Part shown: one piece after another, positions 48,491-59,331 of the stretch
Layout: the number at the start of each line of letters is the position of its first letter
Numbering within the stretch: position 1 is the stretch's first letter
Source of the DNA: Tipula vernalis
Taxonomy: Eukaryota > Arthropoda > Insecta > Diptera > Tipulidae
Direction: 5' to 3'
NCBI GenBank assembly: GCA_958295665.1
Contig: OY282560.1
Location: 87,148,311 to 87,212,310 of the forward strand
DNA length: 64,000 nt
The notes under the pieces: generated by a model
The model's database searches: none
What the model was told of the DNA's origin: nothing
The model's input: the letters and a program-made list of their open reading frames with translations, nothing else
Program-made: the position numbers and the translations under genes

Positions 48491-49272
48491 GTGCATAAGT
48501 AGCCACTTCAACCTAACCTAACCTAACCTAACAATTAAAAAATCATTAAAAATCGTCATAACTCTGATAAAAAATTTATCTGATTTCTCCCATAGATTCC
48601 TGCCATTCAAGCCATAACCCCCTAGTTTATACAAATTATTGTTTAGAACTGAATTGTATTTGTTTAGAAGGTTGGCTTTATTTAATTGTTGCAAAGTAGG
48701 TATATATGTACATGTTGATAAGTTATATTCGTGTGACATGCACGATATTTGAATTATTAAGTGCAATATCATACTTAGCAATTTTTCTGTTACTCTAATT
48801 ATACTACTAATTACTACTCATTAATTAATTAATTCGTATAATTTCTGATATGCAACCGTGTTTTACAGATAACAACACCCCAAAAATTGGTAATTGTTAA
48901 AAATTGCTTACACAAGAATAGATGTGCTGTATGCATGTGACGAAGAAAAATTTGTAAGTGGATTAGTATAATTCGCCTATAAAACCTGTACACAGTATAT
49001 TCTGTATATATAGAATGTAAAATGTGATACAATCAGTCCAGTTGCCCTGGCCTGATGAGAGGATTGATTTTTTCATAATCATAGGCTCATCAGTACGAAA
49101 CTGGATTAAATTCTCTTACATTTTTCGGAAATACTAACTTCAAATAAACTAAAAAATTTATATACAAAGAGTATGAGGATGGTTTATTTATAAAATTTTA
49201 TTTTAGATTTCAGCTTACATTACGATCTTTAAGAAGACAAATTTAACGAATTAAAGTTTAACCGAGACAAAT

Positions 49273-49617
49273 ATGAAATCAATTATCTATTATAATGAAA
49301 TGAATCCACCAGTTAATGTTGATTTAAGACGCTTCGATCTGTTTAGCAACAACGATCAAAAGAAAGAAAATTACCCAAAAGTACATTAAGAGTGTGTTTG
49401 TGCAACTATATAAATAATATTATGTTAATCATTTATAATTTCAGTTTCAGCTAAATCCATTGCATACAGTACCACCACTAACATCAAGATGATTTGTAAC
49501 CGTCGATCATATTAACATTCGTTCTTACTCCGCCGAGCACTCTTAAAATATAGTTTCCATAATTGATGATGTTGGAAATAAAGTGGCTCTATTCAAATGG
49601 CCACAATTAATCGAAAA
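49273..49617 (+). pseudogene. Epsilon GST type 1 pseudogene
   Basis: Starts MKSIIYYNEMNPPVNVDLRR, in which the twelve codons after PPV found in the live copies are deleted in frame and the catalytic Ser is replaced by Asn. The donor GTAAAT has become aagtacat, and most of exon 2 is deleted: after PLHTVP only short pieces from the C-terminal domain remain (near 49530-49617). It sits at the place where a type 1 gene is expected, just before a type 2 gene. Confidence 0.93.
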
Positions 49618-49819
49618 TAAAAATATTTAGTTTTTATGTACTTAAGTACATATGTATATGTCAACATACTATACATATACATATTAAAGTTTTTTGTTAT
49701 CACTTAAAATAAAAACGATTTCATGACCAGAATAAATTCTAAAATAACATTTTACTTACTTAATTTTTTCGTATAGTAACACTTGTGAAATTATAGAAGA
49801 CAGTTGATAAAAATTTACT

Positions 49820-50540
49820 ATGGGTAAACCAATTTTATACAGTTTGGATTTAAGTCCTCCAGTTCGGGCCGTTTTACTAACGGCCAAGGCAATTAATTTG
49901 GATCTTGAAATACGGTAAATAATTATTTAGAAAATGTAATACTTTTATAAAAAAATTAATTAAACATTTTTACAGAGAACTCAATCTCCTATCATCGGAC
50001 CACATGAGCGAGGAGTTTAAATCGAAAAATCCTCAACACACCATACCTACGCTAGAGGATGGTGATGTCATAATATGGGATAGTGCAGCGATTTGTACCT
50101 ATATAATTAGTAAATATGCGACCGATGATTCTTTGTATCCAAAAGATTTTGTAAAGCGGGCGCACATTGATCAACGTCTTCATTTTAATTCATCGATTTT
50201 ATTTCCCCGTTTACGAGCTGTTACATATCCAGTTTTGTTTCTAAATCAATTAGAATTCTCCGAAGAAAAGCGTGCGGCCATAATTCAAGCGTATAATTTT
50301 CTTGAACTTTTTATTGGTAACGGTGATTATGTAGTCGGTGATCATTTAACTGTTGCTGATTTAATTTATGTTTCTACGATAATAACGTTAAATATGTTGG
50401 TGGCAATTGATTCGGATACGTATCCAAATATTACAAGATGGTGGAAGAGAATGGAACAGTTACCGTATTATGATCTGAATCGTATTGGTTCGGACAAATT
50501 GACTGCTATCTACGAAAGTAAAATGGGTAAATCAAATTGA
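49820..50540 (+). CDS. Epsilon-class glutathione S-transferase, type 2, fourth copy
   Basis: Exons 49820-49914 and 49976-50540 encode 219 residues. Catalytic-serine context DLSPPVRAVLLTAKAINLDL (Ser12) and NPQHTIPTLEDGD are conserved. It is the most diverged type 2 copy on the substrate-side surface: LFPRLRAVTYPVLFLNQLEF, and YNFLELFIGNG where the others have YDFVELFIGNG. The catalytic motifs suggest a working enzyme. AATAAA near 50606 is a likely polyadenylation signal. Confidence 0.95.
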
Positions 50541-50640
50541 GCTTTGTAATTTTATGATGTTTAAACATTTAATGAGTATATAAATTATATGTTAAATATT
50601 TTAAAAATAAACGTTTCATTTTCAAACTGTGTCTATATTT

Positions 50641-51540
50641 ATTTGACATATTCGAACCATGAATTTGACCTTTCATTTAATCTTGAAGAAGATTCATTCA
50701 AGAAAAACTAAATCAGTATGTCGTGAACGATATCGTGGGTCTTTATGTCACGGGTTAAGTTATTTAACGAAAACCGCATTCCATATGGAGGAAGAACCAG
50801 GGTATATTTGATAATCAGCTTACTTCCCTGAAATGAAACATCAATTTAGAAAACTTGATTAATTGCCTTACGGCCACTAACTTTTTGTGATCATTCAACA
50901 CAAATCGTTGAATATATGAACTATGAACTATTAGCTAATAACTTTGCATATGTATCTCATATTTATTTATAAAATAATTTTCAGTTATTTTGCAAACTCG
51001 AGAATTAATTGATAAATGAGTTTGCATTAGCGGTATTGTAGATAAACAAAGTTCATTTATTATTTTGGAATTATAATATTTACATTTTTCTCTTATCTCT
51101 GTATATTTTATATACAATATGTACAAGATAATTATTATGAAATTTCAACGATTTAAAATAATCATAATTATTATATGAGTAAAAATGAAGATAATTTAAT
51201 TTGTTCTTTACTGTAATCTAATCACAACTCACTGTCATTTTAATGCACGCACAAGATCCGGAATCCGCATTAAATTGCTGATCTCGCGATTAGACCATGC
51301 TTTTAGTATTGTTTCGTTGGCTATGGCTATCGTTGGTTAGTTGTTGTAATACATTGGAAGTAAAAGGAAAGAAATACTAAATATTGCGCTAACCATTTCA
51401 ATTCTGGTTTCAAAATATGTATTTCAAAAATTGTTCACTAAATCTAATTTTTAGTTCCGAAATATCCGTATTGTCAATAATTTGACGCAAATTCGATTTT
51501 TTTACCAAATCGATCTCTATTTAACTGTTAGTGTACTATA
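50641..51540. other. AT-rich intergenic DNA
   Basis: No gene, RNA or repeat structure recognised; a 63-codon minus frame at 50935-51126 is probably chance. Confidence 0.45.
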
Positions 51541-51549
51541 ATTAGGAAA

Positions 51550-52000
51550 ATTCATCCCGGAACTAGAAAAGTAATCGGTTACGAAATAGCCAAGTTCATC
51601 CTAGAAATTCCATTGTACATGTCCAAATGACGAATTTCTTCAAAAGCGGTTGTGTAATAGCCAAGTTACAACTTAATTGGCCGTGTATTCCAGAACTTTT
51701 TTTTAAATCAGTTTTTGATCCCATTTCCATAGTACGCATGTCAAATTTCATCAAAATCGGTTAACCAATTACCAAATTCATCTACAAATCATTTCAGAAT
51801 CTCATTTCCATCATGCATGTCGAATTTCATCTAAATAGGTTAAGAAATAGCCAAATTCCGTTCCACTTGGTCTTATTCACTCGTACATGTTGAATATCAT
51901 CATAATCGGTTAAGAAATAGCCAAGTTCCTTCCTACTTGACGATATTCCAGAACTTCTTCTAATTTTAAATCTCATTTCCATCGTATAAATCGAATTTTT
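51550..52000. repeat. Imperfect tandem repeat, about 90-110-bp units
   Basis: The phrase aaaatcggttaagaaatagc and close variants recurs near 51572, 51640, 51752, 51835 and 51905, each preceded by a catgtcgaatttcatc-like stretch and followed by caagttc. Four or five decayed units are visible. Confidence 0.75.
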
Positions 52001-52033
52001 GTCGACATTTTTTGTCACTTTCTCAAATGGGTA

Positions 52034-52575
52034 TTATTATTATTATTGGAGGGCCATGCGGGCGATCAGCCACCTCGCACTGCGACCCAAACGATCTATT
52101 GTGCTGGACCCTGCTTAATTATCCGTCCAGTCAATATTCAGGTTCTTAATGAACCTGACAATACTGCCTCCCGGTACGTGATACATACTATCTGGCTAAA
52201 TAAAACGGGAGGGAGCCTGGTATCCAGAGTCCGCATATTTTCGACTGATTAACCTATCAGCCATTCATCCATCGGCATATGCTGTTCCATCTTAGATTAG
52301 GGTTTTTTGTCAAGGCTTTAGCGCCGTACTTCACCCTGTCCCAAATGGCCATAAATGTGCCAAATTGCTTTATTTACCAGTGCTTGCCACGAGGAGGCAG
52401 CACGTACACTTGCGAATTGTGAACAAGTTACCCCTTACACAATTGTACCCATCACGCAGCTGCCTAATGAAATGACCAGAACAGCTCACGTGATGCGCAC
52501 CCTACTGGAAGGTTACGGAGCTGGTAGATTAATCTACTCAACTTTGGTCCCCCCTCCAATAGACGCCAAACCACC
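52034..52575 (-). mobile_element. 542-bp retroposed fragment with (TAA)n-type tail
   Basis: TTCTCAAATGGGTA occurs at 52020-52033 and 52576-52589. The plus strand starts with a run of ATT units (52033-52047), i.e. an AAT tail on the minus strand, as in I-type LINEs and some SINEs. The body has no clear coding frame and looks like a LINE 3' UTR or a SINE. Confidence 0.8.
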
Positions 52576-52765
52576 TTCTCAAATGGGTAATTACCATTGC
52601 AAACAACAATTGTGTCAGTTTCTAAAACCTTAAATGAGACATTTCGTTTTAGACTTTTGAGATCAACATGGAAACTAAAAATTTTAACCTGATTGGACTG
52701 CCGGTATAAGATGTTTGTTCACTCTTACGAAATATGTATAGTACGAAACTTGATTAGGGTTACCA

Positions 52766-53015
52766 GGGGCCCTATTCTCGAATTCCATAACCATTTTACA
52801 CATGTGGACATCTGTCAAAATCTATGTAATTATTGACGTTTTCGTATATGGGGAATTTTTTTCACCTGGTTGTACCCATTCGGAAATGTTCCCTTAGTTC
52901 CGAAAAAATTCCATAGCGAATTCAAGAACACAGGAATTTAAACTTCCGAACGTTTTTATGAATTTTGACAGATGTCCATGTGGAAAATGGTTGTGGAATT
53001 CGACAATAGGGCCCC
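52766..53015. mobile_element. 250-bp MITE, family with 30399-30651
   Basis: Ends GGGGCCCTATTCTCGAATTC and, inverted, GGGGCCCTATTGTCGAATTC. Inverted relative to the copy inside the 5.6-kb element and similar along its length. Confidence 0.92.
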
Positions 53016-53261
53016 AGACGTATAAAAATTTCAAGTCATAAATAAAAGAATAGGCTGTTCTTTTTTTCATTTGAATGAGTTGATTGGCTTAAAACGGGTG
53101 GATGTAAAATCTTATGATTTAAATCCAAATTCGTGCATCAACTTTTAGGAATTGAAACAGTTTACAGTTATAAAAATACCGAGTGCCGAGAATATCGTTA
53201 ATTAAACAACAGCGGATTGAATTATACGAATACAAATAGAAGCTCATATTAGAGGCACGAT

Positions 53262-55190
53262 TGTGTCGGGAAAGCTGTCTAACATATATGCCTATTGCAA
53301 GGAGAGATCTGTAGAGACTGCTCTTCATTCTCTTGTATTTTTCATTGAAAAATCTTTCGATTATAGAGACTACGCAATGGTAACCTTCTTGGATATTGAG
53401 GGGGCCTTTAACAATGTGCTTCCAGGGGCTATAACTCGGGCACTTTCAGATCTGGGTGTGGATGAATCACTTAAGGACTGGATAGATCAGATGCTAAGAG
53501 GCAGGATCATAAATGCTAGTTTTGGGGAATCTTCCGTCAGAAGATTTGCAAGCAGAGGTACACCACAGGGTGGCGTACTGTTTCCCCTACTTTGGAACTT
53601 GGTCATAAATGACCTGTTGCTGAGACTGGAGGACGGTGGCTTCAAGGTGGTTGCCTATGCGGATGATGTTCCTATTGGTGTCCGTGGTAAATATCCCGGC
53701 ACCCTTAGTGAGCTTATGCAAAATGCCCTGAGCACTCTTTCATTATGGGCCAATGGCTATGGGTTGAATGTGAACCCACGCAAAAACGAATTGGTTCTCT
53801 TCTCTAGGAAATATAAACTTCCTCACATCGATCCTCCCGCTTTAAATGGGTTTAGCTTGACTTTTACCGTTGAAGCGAAGTTTCTGGGTCTCGTTTTGGA
53901 TAGCAAATTATATTGGAAACCTAATATTCTGGAAAGGGTAAAGAAAGCTACGGTAGCGCTATACTCTTGCAAAAATGGGGTAATAGTCTGGTGGCCTGCT
54001 CTGGACAGAACTGTCAACCAAAAGCTGTTGAGTTGACAAAAGTTCAGAGACCAATCTCTCTGTCGATCAATGGTGCACTGAGGAGCACATCCACTCAGGC
54101 ACTAGAGACTCTTCTATTTTTGACTCCCCTAGATATCTTGGGGAAACAGTTGGCAGCTTATAATGACATACGGCTGAAATCCATCTCAATGTGGACCTGC
54201 AACAATACAGGGCACTCATTTATTTTGTGCAACAAACAAATTCCCAAGACCACCGACTATACTGTCCCGTCACTATTTTTTGACACAAAGTTCCGGACTA
54301 GGATCCCATCCAGGGAGGGCTGGATGATGGGTGCAGTTTTGGAACCAGGAGTTAAAAACTTTTTCACTGATGGTTCAAAACGGGACGGGAAAGTCGGGGC
54401 TGGAGTGTTCTGCGAGGAACTTCTGTTAAATCTCTCCTTCCGTCTCCCCGACTACTGTAACATTTTTCAAGCTGAATTAACTGCCATAAAGGAAGTCGTA
54501 GACTGGTTGAGGTACAATGTAATATCGGTTTGTGATATTCGCATATATACGGACAGTCAGGCTGCCATTAAAGCGCTTCAATCACACCTCCTCACGTCGA
54601 AAGTAGTCCAGAACTATCTCTCATCTCTTAACGAGATGGCAGTTCAGTTCAACATCCACATTTTATGGGTGCCAGGACATTTCATAAGTACAGGGAATAT
54701 AAACGCCGATGAACTGGCTCGACGTGGCACAACGGAACACTTCTCAGAAAGCAGAATGATATTAAAATCCCTCTTGCGGTACACAAACTGCTGCTTCAGG
54801 AAGAAGTTAGCAAGCTGACGAATGACAGATGGTCAAGTATCACCACTTGCGTAATAACTCGGCAGGTCTGGCCAAAGTTGGACTTGGCGAGATACAAACA
54901 GCTGATCTCACTTCAGCGAAGTCAAATCAGTGTGGTTGTTGGAGTGATTACGGAGCACTGTCTCATAGGGAGGCATGCGAGTAGACTTGGTGTCTTCTCA
55001 CATGACTACATACTGTCGTAGTTGCGAGGACGAAGAGGAGGAAGAGACAGTACTTCATCTTCTTTGCACCTGCCCTCGTCTGCCACGAAATAGACTAAAG
55101 TTTCTAGGGGCACCCCTCTTCAAGGACCTGACGGACCTCTGTAGGATGGACGTCAGGAGTATCCAACGCTTTGTTAACAGCTCAAAATGA
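53262..55190 (+). pseudogene. LINE ORF2 3' half: reverse transcriptase, RNase H, zinc knuckle
   Basis: 53263-54036 carries YAYCKERSVETALHSLVFFI, VTFLDIEGAFNN, SRGTPQGGVLFPLLWN and the catalytic VVAYADDVPIGV. After a deletion near 53975, 53967-54818 gives ALRSTSTQALETLLFLTPLD and RNase H (FFTDGSKRDGKVGAGVF, IYTDSQAAIKAL, NADELARRGT). The last frame, 54975-55190, has CRSCEDEEEEETVLHLLCTC and ends at TGA. Frame changes near 54020, 54800 and 54970 disable it. Confidence 0.92.
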
Positions 55191-55286
55191 GGAAACAATT
55201 ATTCGTGGTATAGCTACGGACCATTTTTGTGTCTATGCCTGGTCCTAGTGGACCACCACCCAAACCTAACCTAATCTAACCTAGTT
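53262..55286 (+). mobile_element. Second RNase H-bearing LINE, 5'-truncated
   Basis: A different family from the LINE at 44-48 kb, but with the same domain order and a similar CCTAA-type tail at about 55263-55285. The 5' end is cut within the reverse transcriptase. A target duplication was not found. Confidence 0.88.
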
Positions 55287-55339
55287 CAAATTGAAATTAT
55301 GTTATTTTATAAATGTACTTCACACATAATATGCTTATA

Positions 55340-57560
55340 TTCTAAATTTTTACAAATTAACTTTATCAACTGGTAGTGGCTTCTTTGATCCGATTGTTTC
55401 ATCTTGCCTGCTTTGGCTGAATGATAGCCACTGTCTTGCTCAAGTGGTAAGTATTTCGTTTCAATATTTGATAGTTTTCTCTTTTTACGTATACCGATTT
55501 AAGGGCTTCTGTGTTTCTGACTACAATTCCTGAAGTCCACTTTCTCGGTCCAACTTGTAATCTAACTTGGTCATTAATGTTTACATTAGGTGATCCTAAT
55601 TCATCTGTTACGAGGAGTATTTCGCCAATTTTGCAGAGCTTGATAAATATTTGTTTTATCTATAAAACAATTTTTTAGTAGTGCTTTGCCTGTTTGCAGG
55701 GTATCTCGAACTTGATGTCTGATTTCGAAAATTCATTCTTCCGAGAATTTTCGAAATTCATTTGACGAATACTGTGGCCCGTTTTCGATTTCTAGTATAC
55801 CTCCGGGGTATCATGAACTGAGAACCATTTTTGTGGCTGATTTATATTTTGCATGGAACTAGTATATCTGTCATCTTTTCAAAATCTATGTATCCTGAAT
55901 AACTATCAACTATCATTAAATAGTTATTTGTCTTCCCTCCTTTGGTAATTATTTCGTTATATACTGATAGCTCGTCCTGGAACGTGGAAAAAGGTTTGAG
56001 ACTTTGAGGTATTCTTTTATCGTTTGGCCATCCCGTTTGGAGATCAACGTCGTTGTTCAATTCCGTTAACACATTTGCTGAAAATAGCATTACAATATGT
56101 ATGTATTTGTAAGTCCTCTTCTTCGATTTCATTATTCGTATGTTTGATATCACGACTTAGGCAGTCAGCTATATTGCCGTACTAAGAAAAAAGGTCACAA
56201 GCGCCAAAAGTCGAAAAATGAGTTAAGAGCATATATGAATTCTGCAAGCAAATGCCTATTTTTCTGCTTTTTTAGAATGTCAAATATCCTTCATTAAATG
56301 CCATAAAATCAAGTTATTTAGTAGTCAAGTTTCATAGTAAGATATGGCAAACAAAAACAGAAAAATTGAAATTACTCAAAACTACAAAAAGGCATATGCA
56401 ATTTTTTTTCTTAGCACGGCAGTACAAGGGATCTCTGCCATACATCATAACATTGTTTCCCGTATATATATATTCGTGGAACTTTCTGCACGCAAACCTA
56501 ACAGCAGTCACTTCCTTTTCAATTTCTGGATAATTGAGTTCTGCAGGAGTCAACGATCTCGATGCATATACACATATGCTACAGGATATCGCCTTGTAGG
56601 AGAACTGCTCCTAATACTGTTTTACTTCGCTGATAACTTTTCGTCTTTTTTAGTATCGTAGAAAGTTAATACCGGTGCAGTGGGTAGAGCTTCTTTTATT
56701 TTCTCAAATTCCTGTTCCTGTTCCAAATCCCATAAAAATGTGACATCTTTTTTTAATTAGGTTTCTTAATGGAGCTGTTAACTCCGAACATTTAGGGATG
56801 ATTTCTCCTTATTTAGCTTTAATCCTATTTTACCGATAATGTTTATTACCCTTTTAGTTATCTCTTCACATCTTTCCTGGATTTCTGCATGAATCAAAAT
56901 ATCATCCATAGAACACTCCACATTTGGGTTACCTTCTAAAAGATTATTCATTATTTGACAAAATATTTCCGGCGCTGATGTCAATCCAAATGGCGTTCTT
57001 GGACATGTATATCTACACCACAAGATGGATAAATTTCAAAGCTGGAGTTGTCAATTAGGTCTATGTCGTATTCATAGTTTTTTAGATTACTAAGTCCCTC
57101 ATAAATGTTTTTGTCAATATAAACCAAGTGGATTTTTTGTCCGTTTATTCTTTATCGGTATTAGGTTAAGTTCTTGACATGTGTTTCTGCCCAGAATAGG
57201 AGTAACGTCAAATATTTTGAACAATACTTTTACTAACTTGTTTTGAATTTCGGATCTAACGTCTAGTTCGCTTAATACTCTTATTTTGTGGCCGCTGTAT
57301 GTTACTAAATTTTTCGTCAACGTTTTGTAAATCTTAAAACAACGGCAACCGTATCCAATTAACAAGCTACGACCGAATTATTCATTTTTATTATTTCGAA
57401 CCAACTATCATTATTATTTCCGTAGTTTAGCGAATTAACGTATAAATCCTCGCCTTTATTAATTTGGTGAACTTTTCTTTACCACAGGAAGATGATTCTT
57501 CTCTTTGCATGACGAACATACCACCCCATAACCACAGAAGAAAGATTAACTGTTGTATTC
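55340..57560 (-). pseudogene. Ty3/gypsy relic, minus strand, third family
   Basis: From right to left: a gag-type zinc knuckle (GVVCSSCKEKNHLPVV near 57490-57530), the end of a protease (ILGRNTCQELNLIPI), reverse transcriptase (PRTPFGLTSAPEIFCQIMNN; active site appears as CSMDDILIHA near 56915), RNase H (EIEKEVTAVRFACRKFHEYI) and integrase (YLMIVDSYSGYIDFEKM, first catalytic Asp). Large deletions and many stops are present. More distant from the other two gypsy relics than they are from each other. Confidence 0.85.
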
Positions 57561-58138
57561 TGTGCCCATAAGCCGAACATCATCTCGTTAATTAATTTTT
57601 CAAGGATGTCCCTTATAGACACCTAAGATTGATGTCTTGTAAAATTTCATCTACTGTTATTTTGTCGAAACTACAAAACTACACTTTAAAAATTGTAACT
57701 TAAGCCTTAGTTAAATAGTCTTCAAACATTTCGCATACTGATTGCGAAAGGTTATTAAACACAAAACGCTCATAGGTTAGGTTGAGTTTAGGTTTAAAAT
57801 GTACGTCGAATTTTGTTACGAATAATTACTAAGTTACTTAAGGTTGCTGCCTGAATTTTCTTGTATTTTTTATTTAATTCGGTGGCTGTTACATAATACT
57901 TTAAATATTCTAAAACTAAATTAAAAATTCCGCCAACCGTCAGATTTTATACCAATTAAAAAATTAAACGCTTTACACCATTAAGAAACATCCAAATTAA
58001 TTTTTGCCCAACCCTGCCGCTGAATAGTTAAACGTCAAAAGTAGTCAGCGCCATAAAAATAAACAAAACCACAAATTTTTTTTTTTAAGGCATTTTGCTT
58101 ATTTTAGTTTATTAAATATTCCTTTAAAATAATCAAAA
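57561..58138. promoter_or_regulatory. Intergenic and THOC6 upstream region
   Basis: Mostly without features. A short run ataggttaggttgagtttagg near 57772-57793 looks like a leftover LINE tail on the minus strand. The last 60 bases before the THOC6 start are AT-rich with caaaaATGG, a suitable insect start context; no TATA box can be supported. Confidence 0.4.
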
Positions 58139-59232
58139 ATGGATCAATTAAAGTTCTATTATAACACAGTGTTGTGCCAGACAAAATCCTCGGATGGCAA
58201 ATACATATTTGTCGGAAATATTTTTGGCAACATATTTGTTTTTAGGTTAGATTTGTATTTCAGCCGCCTGCGTACCATTTTAAATATAATTTGGCGAAAT
58301 TATTATTTACTTACAGTATTGAACAAATCTGCTATGATCCAGAGGATGAGGAGGAACAATCAAAAATTCGTGTAAATACTACAGAACCGATACAAATTTT
58401 TGATATATGCGGCGATAGTGGTAAAATGAAAGAAGTACAAAGTTTATCGTTTTACAAAGGAATTCTCCTGGCTGGTATAAATGGTTCAGTTCGTGGCTAT
58501 CAATGGAACGATAAATTGCATCGCATTGAAAAATTAGTATACGAAATTAAAATGCCTACCAGTTCTGGCGCATTTGATATACCGGACGTGAATAGTTTAT
58601 ATTTGAACGCGAGCGAGGGTACATTGTACGCTGGATGCGGGGATAACAATATATACGCCATAAATTTGGAAGGTGGTAAAATTGGTCGTCAATTCATTGG
58701 TCACAAAAATTATATTCATTGTATTACGGGAAGAGAGTCCATGTTGGTGTCCGCATCCGAAGATGGATCTGTTAAACTTTGGGATTTTAGGGCAAAATCG
58801 GCAGTGAACACACTGGAACCGTATAAAACTGAGGATCTGTACCGACCGAACTTTGGTAAATGGCAAGGAACGGTATCGATCAATGAAGACTGGTTGGCAT
58901 GCGGTGGTGGGCCAAAATTATCCTTGTGGCATCTTCGCTCTTTGGAATGTACCACCATATTTTCATTCCCGGGTAAAATCCACGCATCTGATTTTCTCGA
59001 TGATACAATACTGGTTGGTGGGGAACATGATAAATTTTATCAGTACGATTTTAGTGGCGAGGTTAAATCGGAAATTAAAGTCTCATCTACATGCGTCTAC
59101 AGTATCCTGTGGCAGCAGTCACCTTATCAACTATTAACGATCGCCGGTTCTAGTAATAAGATTGATATATGCAGGAATTTTAATTTCTGTGACGTTATCT
59201 TGCGATTATATAAAAATACATGGAAAGTTTAA
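58139..59232 (+). CDS. thoc6: THO complex subunit 6 (WD40 protein)
   Basis: Exons 58139-58245 and 58317-59232 with a 71-bp intron (donor GTTAGA, which splits a Ser codon) encode 340 residues, matching the family's length of about 340. The start MDQLKFYYNTVLCQTKSSDG fits known THOC6 openings. WD repeats are clear: GGKIGRQFIGHKNYIHCITG, SASEDGSVKLWDFRAKSAVN, DWLACGGGPKLSLWHLRSLE and LTIAGSSNKIDICRNF. THOC6 is part of the nuclear THO/TREX complex, which couples transcription and mRNA export. The gene is intact and unlike the surrounding transposon debris; it faces the SH3 gene tail to tail, with 99 bases between stop codons. Confidence 0.93.
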
Positions 59233-59331
59233 AAGTAATTTATATTTTTTGTTGTTTTAATTATTAAAATTAGATTAAATAATAAAATTTGGTACAAAAA
59301 TTTAATTAAAAACTAAAATAAATATATTCGT

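Larger units (their letters stand above)
44440..48532 (+). mobile_element. Near full-length RNase H-bearing LINE (same family as 8967-9979)
   Basis: Contains an ORF1 remnant, endonuclease, reverse transcriptase, RNase H and a 3' end of tandem AACCT units at about 48509-48532. The 3' kilobase matches the truncated copy at 8967-9979, with a deletion of the CCHC region near 48430. The 5' limit is uncertain (about 44440) and target duplications were not identified. Confidence 0.88.
48628..50640. repeat. Older partial copy of the GST unit
   Basis: From aaattattgtttagaactga at about 48628, the sequence follows the upstream region of GST type 1 in units A and B, then a dead GST type 1, then a live GST type 2. 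The receptor part is missing because the LINE ends at 48532. A stretch at about 48790-49140 has no counterpart in A or B. Confidence 0.85.

Noticed and set aside
49040..49100. A firm hammerhead ribozyme call
   Set aside because: The CTGATGAG segment pairs with CTCATCAG, and a proper stem II is not visible, so I keep it only as a low-interest finding.
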